From assembly GCA_010093605.1 (NCBI GenBank), contig MU004182.1:1769032-1833031 (forward strand): a DNA stretch of 64,000 nt, read 5' to 3'. The position numbers and the translations under genes were made by a program. This document shows, piece by piece, positions 45,668-54,724 of this stretch. Positions within the stretch are counted from its first letter, which is position 1, and each line of letters starts with the position of its first letter. This DNA is from Lophium mytilinum (Eukaryota > Ascomycota > Dothideomycetes > Mytilinidiales > Mytilinidiaceae). The notes under the pieces are model-generated. The model was not told the origin of the DNA. It worked only from the letters and a program-made list of their open reading frames with translations, and did no database searches.

Positions 45668-48600
45668 ATGGCTCGAATCCGGAGCCACCACCAGGGCCCT
45701 GGTGACCCTCCTCCTCGAAGCAGTGGGCGGAAGCGCCGCGCCTCTTCTCTGGCCTCAACGCAAACATCCACAAGATCTGTCGAGGCCTCCCGTGGAGCTA
45801 CCAACGAAGGGCGTTCCGCCTCTCCAGACACCGACAATGAGGCTCACACAAGCCCGAAGAAGCGAATCAAGCGTGCTGTGGTGGACGACCAAGATCAACT
45901 CACGCAGGAGTTGCAAGATGCTGTCAATCATACACAGGACTCTATCGAGTCCCCAACCCGAGACAACGTCCAAGTTGTCATCAACGCAGAGCCCCAAAAG
46001 CGGACTCGCTTCTCAGAGCCGCCACCGGTGACTGAAGTTGAGACTACGACGCCTGACGATACACCACCCCGCCCTGCAAGCCAAGCACCGACGGGCCTCA
46101 CTCCCCATCTCGAGCGAATCGGTGCCTTCCAACCATCAAAGTCTGGTCGCCACGCCCGGTTCTCCTTACCGGCTACATTGGATAGTGGAGAGGTTGGAGC
46201 GGCGAATGGTTCTAGCGAAGTGCGCGAGATCCAATTCACCCCACTGCGAGCTGTCCTCGACACGCGTATGAAGCGTCGTCTTCGGCGTAGCCACCTCAGC
46301 GAAGAGGTGAATGACATCGAGGCGCACAACAAGGACGACGCGAAGGACAAGAAAGAGTTAAGGGAACTTCGCCGCCTGGTCAAGGAGAAGGATGAGAAGG
46401 AGAAGCAATTGATGCTGGACCTGGAATTGCAGCGCCAGATGGGGATTCACATACATGATGACGAAAAGATTACGGAGCTGGAAGCAGAGCTTAACGATGT
46501 CAGGCTTGAGCTGACCGAGCTCAAGGCCCAGAGCATCTTCTCTGGTAGCGAGCGAGCGGCCAGCGAAGACCGCACCTCGGAATTTGGCATGGACCACGCC
46601 GTCGATTTCAATGATGAGGACCCACCTGAGTTCGTGGATCCCGACGATATCAACGTGTCGCAGGAAGATATGCGGCCAGTGCCCCACGCCAATGGGTTCT
46701 ACTCTTCTCAGTCCTCCTTCTCGCTATCTCGGATCACGAATTCACAATCCTTATCAGAGCAAGCTTCCCAAGTTAAGCTTCCGAACCCTGCCCATGAGGC
46801 AGATCTTCGCAACTTCGAGGAAGCTCTGGGAAATTTGAGACGAGAGTTAGCCGACACTCGAAGCAAATTGGAAATATTCAACCTCGAGCTCCAAGGTCTT
46901 GGGTTTGCCAACGACCATGAGGCCTCGGATATCATCCTGGAATCGATCCGTACCTCCTTCCGCGAGGCTCGGCTTCAACTTGAGGTCTTGCTTCCAGGAC
47001 AAACTCCCGCGGATCTTCAGAACGGCGCTTTGCTCCAAGCTCTAACCGACCATATTTATGGCTTGATGGGTGAGCTTAAGGTGAAGACTGAGCTAGCCGA
47101 AAACCACAATCAGATAGAACGAGTACTGCAGATGCAGAACAGTGGTCTACTGAACAAGCTCGCGGATTTCCAAGCACAGAATGAAACTTTGCAAAAAGAA
47201 AAGGTGGACTTGACTACCCAAAACGCGAAGAATGTTTCCGAACTCGAAGATGAGCTCCAAACCGCACACTCTACATTGAATCTCCGCGAGAAGACCGTTT
47301 CCGATCAAGAAATAAAGATCAACGGTCTTGAAGATGAAGTGGAAGACATGAGCATTGACAAGCAGCGTCTTCAGGACGCGTGGAATGCCTCTCGTGATGA
47401 GGTCTCAAAGCTTGAGGCTCTTGTCCTCAGCACGCAACAACGCTATGAGCAGGCAATGGAGCAGATGCAATTGGAACATGCCAACACTGTCGAGGAGCTA
47501 GAGTCTCGGCTCGCGGATGAGACGACAGCTCGCGAGGAGGCAGACAAGGAGATAGATCAGAAGAGGCTATTCATCGACAGCCTGGAGAAGAAGATAACTT
47601 CTGCAGAGGCGCACTTGGAAAACTTTCACGACGAGGTCACGCGTGTGCAACTCTCATCTGACGAAGAGAAGGCGGGCCGCGAGGCTGCTGAGACTCTTGT
47701 TGCTCAGCAGACTACTTTCATCAACACCCTTCAAGAGAAGTTCGAGCGGGCGCAAGAATCGCTAGAGCAGCTCCAATCGGAACTTGAGCAACTTCGCACG
47801 CTCGCTGAGGCCGAGCACAACCAGCGTGAGGCCGCTGAACAAGATCTCGATGGCCGCAACACTCGTATCTCGGAGCTCGAGACCAAGCTTCGTGATGAGG
47901 GCATCCAGGCCAACGAACTTCGCCAGAAGCTTTTCATAAATCAGAAGACGACGGAAGAGCGCATTTCTGAATTAGAGGAGGACAAAAAGGTACGGGACGA
48001 GTACTACAAAGATGTGATGAACACGGAGAGTGATCGAGCCAACGAAGCGGAGAATGAATCCGCTAAACGCAACGTCCTCATTGCCGAGTTAGAGCTCCAG
48101 ATCGCGAAAAAGGACGAGGCCGCTGAGCTTATGAAGACGGAATACGATGACTTGCTCAACGCTCGGGACGAAACGATTGAGCGCCTCACAGAGAACCTCA
48201 AGGAGCTCAACGATGATTACACGACGTTGACGGGGACTACTGACCTCACAATCGCCACCTTACAACTCGAAATCAACGGGTTGCAAGATATCATCGCGGA
48301 GCGTGACAGCACTATTGCCATCTTGCGCGATGAAGCCATTCTCACGACAACGCAAAATCAGAACATCATCGCGCAGCAGGATGCCGAGATTAGCACCCTG
48401 ACCACCGACCTCGACACGGCGCGCATGGAAATCGACCAGTTGACCCAAGAGAAGGCATCCCTCGAGAAACGCGTCGAGGACACAGCCAACGACCTCATCC
48501 GCATCAAGAACGCCCATACCACCGAGGTTGAAGGTCTTGATACGACCATCAGCTCCCTCCACGCGAAGATCACCAACCTCACCACCATGCACCAGCAGCG

Positions 48601-49078
48601 CGCTGACGAGTTCGAGACTACCTTGCAGGAGAAGACGGCTGAGCTCGAGGCCCTGCACTTGGTCGCAGAGGGACGTGCTGTCGATATCACGAAGCTGGTG
48701 GCTCAAGTGGAGGAGCTCAAGGAAGCGTTCCGCAAGCAGCAGGAGGACAGCGAGGAGACGATCAAGGCGCTGCAAGAGGGCATGCGCGCGGCGGTGCAGC
48801 AGGCTGAGACGATGTCTGCAGCATACGGCGATCGTGCTGGCGAGGCGCGGAAGGTCGTTGATGCTTTCAAGTTTGAGGGCGTCAAGGTGACGGGCGCGAA
48901 GCTGGACCTGCAGCGCGTCATTGAGGGACGGGTGGGCAAGGTCAAGGAGAAGGTCCGCGTGTCGAAGAAGGGGCGCAAGGGCAGGCGGGTCTTCGATTCG
49001 GGGATTGGGGTCGAAGACGATGACGAAGCGGAAGCCGTTAGCGGAGCTGCGAATGTAGAGGCTCTGAACGGGTACTAG
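45668..49078 (+). CDS. Large coiled-coil protein, unknown function
   Basis: A single exon of 1136 residues starting in CACCATGG; an in-frame TTG at 45647 is not used. The first 210 residues are basic, S/P/T-rich and disordered, with nuclear-localisation-like SGRKRRAS and KKRIKRAV. From about 215 to 1060 the sequence is almost continuously heptad-repeated (L/I/A every 3-4 residues with E, K, Q, D between), broken by a more acidic, non-helical section near 300-360 (NDEDPPEFVDPDDIN). The tail is basic (SKKGRKGRR) and ends acidic. This plan fits a structural rod such as a spindle-pole, nuclear-envelope or septation scaffold; none can be chosen from sequence alone. Long open frames on the opposite strand are caused by the codon pattern. 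Confidence 0.85.
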   Translation: MARIRSHHQGPGDPPPRSSGRKRRASSLASTQTSTRSVEASRGATNEGRSASPDTDNEAHTSPKKRIKRAVVDDQDQLTQELQDAVNHTQDSIESPTRDNVQVVINAEPQKRTRFSEPPPVTEVETTTPDDTPPRPASQAPTGLTPHLERIGAFQPSKSGRHARFSLPATLDSGEVGAANGSSEVREIQFTPLRAVLDTRMKRRLRRSHLSEEVNDIEAHNKDDAKDKKELRELRRLVKEKDEKEKQLMLDLELQRQMGIHIHDDEKITELEAELNDVRLELTELKAQSIFSGSERAASEDRTSEFGMDHAVDFNDEDPPEFVDPDDINVSQEDMRPVPHANGFYSSQSSFSLSRITNSQSLSEQASQVKLPNPAHEADLRNFEEALGNLRRELADTRSKLEIFNLELQGLGFANDHEASDIILESIRTSFREARLQLEVLLPGQTPADLQNGALLQALTDHIYGLMGELKVKTELAENHNQIERVLQMQNSGLLNKLADFQAQNETLQKEKVDLTTQNAKNVSELEDELQTAHSTLNLREKTVSDQEIKINGLEDEVEDMSIDKQRLQDAWNASRDEVSKLEALVLSTQQRYEQAMEQMQLEHANTVEELESRLADETTAREEADKEIDQKRLFIDSLEKKITSAEAHLENFHDEVTRVQLSSDEEKAGREAAETLVAQQTTFINTLQEKFERAQESLEQLQSELEQLRTLAEAEHNQREAAEQDLDGRNTRISELETKLRDEGIQANELRQKLFINQKTTEERISELEEDKKVRDEYYKDVMNTESDRANEAENESAKRNVLIAELELQIAKKDEAAELMKTEYDDLLNARDETIERLTENLKELNDDYTTLTGTTDLTIATLQLEINGLQDIIAERDSTIAILRDEAILTTTQNQNIIAQQDAEISTLTTDLDTARMEIDQLTQEKASLEKRVEDTANDLIRIKNAHTTEVEGLDTTISSLHAKITNLTTMHQQRADEFETTLQEKTAELEALHLVAEGRAVDITKLVAQVEELKEAFRKQQEDSEETIKALQEGMRAAVQQAETMSAAYGDRAGEARKVVDAFKFEGVKVTGAKLDLQRVIEGRVGKVKEKVRVSKKGRKGRRVFDSGIGVEDDDEAEAVSGAANVEALNGY

Positions 49079-50190
49079 TAGGTGTGTGTGTGTGTGGTTC
49101 CTGTTGGCTTCAATTTGACGGTACGTCGACTGGATGGATGGCTTGCTGGCTACGAAAGGTATGCTTTGGCTATACGTAGTGGGACTTGGTTGCGGTGGTG
49201 CGATGATGTTCCGACGATTACGACGATGTCTGCTCACAAAGGAGGTTCTGATCTTCTTTTGCGGGTTGTCGTTTTGATACGTTAATGTGCGCGGTATCGA
49301 GTCAGCGGCATTGTTGGGCGCGGCATCAGCGGTAATCTGGGATGCTTCCATTCATTTTCCTTAGGGTAATTCGTAACGATAGCGGGATTGGGAAAATTGA
49401 TTACTCTGTGTTCATTTGGCTTGGTGGTTTCTGTGAGTGTGATGAAGTAATCGTGGTGACACGTGAGGAAGCTGGTTATTTTTGCAGGTGAGATCTAGAA
49501 TTGTGGGTATGAGAACATTGGCGGTCGAGTGGTTCCAGGGTGATTACGCACCCTTAGCGTCCTTGGTAATTGACTTCCTTCTGATACTCGTTCCTCAACG
49601 CTGAAACCCAGGTCGCTGCTCTGAACATACAAAGATCTCGGTGGTACCTCTAACCCGCCCAAATCGGCCCCTTCCATCGCAAATACTTCCCAATCGAACC
49701 GCATCCCACATTCCCCCTTCGAGACGCAGCGTGCTCAACGCCTCCAACCTCTCAGCGCAATCCATTGTAACTATGTCCAATCTGACCGCGAATATACGTT
49801 CTTCTACCCACGCCGTAGCCTAGACGTCTCGCACGCTTCTGTCGCTTGCGTCTCTTATTGGTACACGCGGCGTGTTACGACGCGTATGCAGCGTGTGGTC
49901 GCAATGGTGCACTAGATACGGCGGGACTAATGTGCGATCTTGCCCGACAGCAAGCCCAATGCGGGCGACGAGGTGCTGGCCTGCTCGTTCGAGTTTTCGG
50001 CTGTTTTGTTGCATGTAGTTTCCGATCTAACCGTAGGGATGGGGTTTGGTGGAGGTGGCGTGCTATTATAGCGGACACGACTTGTAGATATGATAAAGCT
50101 TAGAGGGGCTAGATGTAGTAGCAAGCTGCTAAAATTGTTATCGCGGCAGGATGGAGGGTCGCTTCTGAGATAGAGTAGGTAGATTTGTGA
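49079..50190. other. Intergenic DNA before the tandem array
   Basis: A short (GT)n run directly follows the coiled-coil stop (49083-49094). Otherwise I see no gene; open frames of 60-85 codons overlap each other on both strands and lack bias. Confidence 0.45.
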
Positions 50191-50890
50191 GAGTGAATTA
50201 CGGATTGGACGGTGGTGAGGGCCCTTTTTGGTAAATGCTGGGTGCCGCTCGGCGTCAACGATATTTGGGTACGAGAGGGGGGGTTTATGGGAGTTTTAGG
50301 GCAAGTACTCACGAGTCGAACCGTTGAAATAGCGGTTTTTTAATATGTCGGGTACCACGCGGCGTCGACGATGTGCGAGTACGATAGAGGTCCTATCGGG
50401 GAGTCTTAGTGCAAGTTCTTACGAGTTGAACTGTAGGGCCTGGTTTTAGCGCAGCTGCTGTGTACCACGCTACGTTAACTTTTTGTGAGTACAAGGAGGG
50501 TTGTTCTAGGGACTTCTCTTATAAGTACTCACGAATCGAACCGTTGAAACAGCATTTTTGTTAGACGCAGGTTACCACGCTGCGTCAACCACCCGTGAAG
50601 TACAAGGAGGGCCGCTCTTGGGAGTCTCAATGCAAGTACTCACCAATCGAACCGTGGAGATGCCTTTTCTTATTATACGCCGTGTACTATACTGCCTCGA
50701 TAACGTCTGCAAAGAACAAGGCCCGTTTTGGGGGCTTTTCGTGCAAGTACTCACGAATCGAACCGTCGAAACAGTGTTTTTTATTAGACGCGAAGTGCCA
50801 CGCTGCGTCAAATAATATGGGAGCACACAGAGGGTCGATTGAGAGACTTTTTGTGGAAGTACTCACGAATTGAACCGTAGAAATAGTATT
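50191..50890. repeat. Tandem array of about 110-bp units
   Basis: A conserved block GTACTCACGAATCGAACCGT (with variants) recurs with its reference base at 50301, 50411, 50521, 50632, 50743 and 50855: spacings of 110, 110, 111, 111 and 112 bp. A second block near TACCACGCTGCGTCAA recurs between them, starting at about 50244 (diverged) in the first unit. Six clear units exist, the first partial or decayed on its left. Identity is high only in these two blocks; the spacer drifts. It does not code for a continuous protein. It is therefore a small satellite or minisatellite, not a known transposon. Confidence 0.85.
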
Positions 50891-53057
50891 TTCAGACACT
50901 TTGTATCCTATCGCGTGGGTGGTGCATCGTTGATCTCGGAAACTTAGGTAACGCGATGGCACCTATGCGCTAGCAACTCGGCTTCGTAAGGCCGCACATG
51001 ATTATCTTAGCGGCTGCTTTGCGGCTTCTCATGACAAGGTAACAGTCACTGTTCTAGCTCAGGGATACCGCGTCAAGGCTTGGGGATCCACCGTCTTCGA
51101 TAAAGCCATGTGACGTGATTCTTCATCAGGTAAGCCCGGTCTTGAGACATCAAGATCCATCTACCTGAAGACTCCACTTAAATAGCTTGCTAAGGACGTA
51201 GGCCCTGCGCGTGCATGAATAAGAGGCCCTAAGCAACCTTTGAGAGCGGTGAATCGAAAAGCAGAAAAGAAACATGGTGGGATATCTCGAAGCGTGGCTT
51301 GGTTCATGTGGAGGGACTCCTCATTGCAGAGGTACTTGAACTCCAGCACGCCATAGGTAATTGCTGAATAAGAAGTTGAGAGGAAACTACACGTGAACTT
51401 TCTGAGCTCCACAAGAGCCACGCATTTCAAGATAAAGAATGAGGAAGGGGAAAGTTGGAATTCGGGGGAAGATATGAAGAGACCAGGCACCAGAGTTGTG
51501 CAATCCTGAATAAGAGAAAAGGACCCCGTATGAAAGTAAATTAGCAGATCAGAGAGGTAAATAGCATGTAGCAAGTCCCACAGACTACAAGGATATCGAA
51601 TATCCTGAAGTAGTGTTTGAAAGTGCCTCCGGGAAAGCATAACCGAATTTCAGCTTACAGAATTACCGGACAGATCTCTCCTACGCTTTGCGGAATCTAA
51701 GCTCATGCTTTTATGCCTACTTTACCAAGCATCATCAACCCATGATATCATGACCTACTCATGTAAGTTTTTAGCTGATGAGCTGGCCAAAGTGGATCCA
51801 GCTCCTGTAGGAGCTGGTATGTTTCCCCACGTATAGTATGTACGAGGAATGCTCGGGCATAATATGACATTGAGGTTGGGGATCGACGGTGTCACATGAT
51901 TGCAGATCGAGCCCTGCATTTGCGTACTCGGCTGTAGACGAAGGATCTCCAGCCTCAGCCTCATGCCAACCATGTGCAGAATAGTGAGACACTCGAGGCC
52001 GCTGCCCCTCAATAGCGGTGAGACCTACCGTGAGATTTGGGAACGTTCTTGTACCCAACGCGAGGGGCTATTGCTGCAGCAGCGGCGTGTGCATATACGA
52101 TAGGCGGTGGTGGCATGCAGGGCAACGGTCTAGATGCTAGTCCGTGGTGGGCATAGGACGGCATTGACGAGAAGTGTGACACGGACTTCCGATGCTGGGC
52201 GGAATGAAGTAAGTCGCGGAGGGCGATGATGCGGGATTGCAGCAGCGACGGGGTTGGTGATGGTGTTGACTGGTGCGCAGACGGTGAGTGGTGAAAGGCG
52301 AGCCGGGACGTGCAGCGCTAGAGCAGTCGGCTACTCACCGCCCAAGGAAGAGGCGCTTCGCGTGCATCGGCGCTGGCCAGAGAGGGAAAGTGGGGTGGCA
52401 CGCTGGATCTGATATGTGCACGACCTTTGGTGTTGCAAAGATTTGGGCGATCACTGACCGCGAATCCTATGGCGCCGGATTTGCGATACTGCCGTCGACA
52501 GCCGTGCGGATTGTCAACTGGCGCTATGTTCGGACGAGTATGCAGCTACCTCGGTCACGGCATTGTGATACGAAGTCGTCCATGAGAAGTGGTTCGCGTA
52601 GATGCTGTGGCCGGTGAATATGCGTAGAAGGTGAATTTTACCGAGTGAGCCACACCATCTGCTGAAGGTGCATTGAGGGTTCTCGCAGGAAAACTCAACC
52701 ATGGATGTGCCAATTGATCCGTAGTCGGAAGTGTTGGATCAGTGTGGTCTGATAGGGTACTGGGGGTGTTTGATCGCCTTTTGCCAGCGAGACTCACGCC
52801 AGTCGATGTCATTGCGCAGCACACGGTGGTCCCATAGCAAATAGTATGCTGGGGATGAGCGCGAGGCGGGACCCTTCAGAGGTGTGCGGATAGACAGCCA
52901 TAGCGCCCGAAGGGTCCAGTGGGCGAGGGCGTGAGGCCGCGATAGCCGCATGAGTCGACACCAAGGTCATGCGGGGCACAATGACGAGAATGGCGGGGCA
53001 GACGGTCACGGTGGGAGACTCGTCGGGGACAGTGCCCAGACCGCAGTTCCGTCTGGC
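50891..53057. other. Gene-poor DNA right of the tandem array
   Basis: The longest frame is 159 codons on minus (51161-51640), without recognisable domain or splicing partners; I do not call it. GC content rises from about 52200 rightwards. No RNA gene or transposon ends were seen. Confidence 0.4.
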
Positions 53058-53101
53058 GGGTCGAGTTGGAGGGTCGAGTTGGAGGGTCGAGTTGGAGGGT
53101 C
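53058..53101. repeat. Three perfect 13-bp tandem repeats
   Basis: The unit TCGAGTTGGAGGG occurs three times without mismatch from 53061 to 53099, preceded by GGG. Being perfect, it is probably recent or variable among strains. Confidence 0.9.
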
Positions 53102-54724
53102 AGACGTCTGAGCATGTTATACTGAGCATCGCGCGCCACGGCCGTGCAGAAAGAGTGAATGGAAACCCTGACAGCACGGGGTCCCCCGGCAAGCGCGCTT
53201 CAGGGTCCATGTTGCACCGCTAGACATACACACCTGACGATGGTGCCGTGCGACGTGATAAGTCAATCTGCGGATTTTCGAGGGGCGGCGGTCTGGAGAA
53301 GCTCGCAGACATGGTACTCGGCTCCATCTTTGACCACCGCAGGAGGCAGCTTAAGCTCGACCACGGATGCAGAGGGTGGGTTTCGGGCATGGAGGGGCGT
53401 CAAGACAAGCCCTTGGGCTCGAGGCCGGCCTCGGGGAGCGATCCTTGATGGCTCGACAATCGAGCCTCCAACCCAGCCTAGCGCTCTCGCTGCCAAGGGT
53501 CTGAAGTGCAGGGACCTCGACAACGACGCCCGCATTCGGCGTGCTGAGGGCGCTGAGGGACGACTGCTGCCCTGCTCGGCGCGATCCGTGGTGTTGAGGG
53601 GCTCCGTCGCCGGCTGGCGGTGAGCACCCGGGCGGCTGGCATGCTCTCTTTTTCGCGGCTTGGTGGTGAGGAGATGGCTCCTCAGCGCGCGCGGCGAACA
53701 GGGAGGGCGGAGAGGCTGCAATCGCATGCGCCCAGCTGCAGGCCTAGTGTTCTTGCGCCGGGGGTGGTGGTGTGCTCTGCTGGCCTGATTGGCCCTTGTG
53801 ACCTGGACGTCTATCACAACGAGGCGGCCTTTTGCCTCTCTCCCGCGCTCATTCGGCTGCGCAGAGGGTCTGCAATCTTGCCTGCGCGTGTCCTCCTAGT
53901 CCTCCTTGCCTCGTCGACCGATCGTGGAGTTGCTGTTGATTCTCGTCGAGTCCCGAGTCCCATCAAGTCGAGTTTTTGCCGTGTTGTTTGGAGCGAGTGC
54001 CCCGCCAGATCCCGCCGCAGAACATCTAATTTCGCACCCGTAGTCTCCACCGCGCCTACGCATCCAAGACGGGCCTTAGGACGCCGCCGCTATCTCTCTC
54101 CATCGTGCCGTGTGTCTGCCCTCGCCTTGCCTCTCACATCGTCCGGCCTGCGCGTGCCCGGCCTGGCCTGTATTTTGCCTTGTGGGTTTGCTGAGATAGC
54201 ACTGAGGCGCGCTGCAGCAGCTTGCATTGCTCGAACCCTCAAACCCCCCCCCCCAATTGGCCCTCCTCTTTGGCAGAATTTCGCTTGGCTTGCTTCGTTT
54301 CTTGCGACTGGCGCCAGTCGGCCGACACTCCCTGCGTCTCTCTGCATATCATCTCGGCCTCCGCCTCGATCGCTTCACTCCCGGGACCCCCTCGGGCTCT
54401 GTCGCAGACTCACGCTGTACCTCCTTCACCACCCGGCGCCTGCGAGCATCTTCTCGCGCCGTCGCAGAGACGAGCCATCAGTGTCGTTCTCGTCCTTGTT
54501 CGTGCCTTCCCCGCACTTGGCCTTTGACACTTCTGACTGACATTTGCGTGGCAGTGTCGTGTTCTGCTGTCATTCTTCCCACGATCCTTTCAAAGAGCAC
54601 CGTCCCCCTCTTCCTCTTCCTCTCCGGCGACGTCTCCGATTCCTTCTTTCATTTCTCCCCGAACATAATACCCCTCCGGCACGCGAACGCCCTACATGTA
54701 CTCGCGACCAGCGATATTTGAACT
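53102..54724. other. GC-rich promoter/leader of LRR gene
   Basis: GC-rich and, from about 54050, strongly pyrimidine-rich on plus, with a C10 run at 54245-54254. Its 306-codon frame (53620-54540) has Arg/Ser/Pro composition typical of random GC-rich DNA and is not called. The right part is probably a long 5' untranslated region. Confidence 0.45.

Noticed and set aside
48260-49351. 363-codon open frame antisense to the coiled-coil gene
   Set aside because: The sense frame has clear heptads and a good start; the antisense product is compositionally odd and is explained by codon pattern.
51161-51640. 159-codon open frame on minus in the gene-poor region
   Set aside because: It has an ATG and a moderately hydrophobic product, but no recognisable domain, no codon bias and no partner exons. 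Possibly a decayed gene, not supportable.
53620-54540. 306-codon open frame upstream of the LRR gene
   Set aside because: Arg/Ser/Pro/Leu composition of random GC-rich DNA, no domain and no splice-linked continuation; more likely leader DNA.
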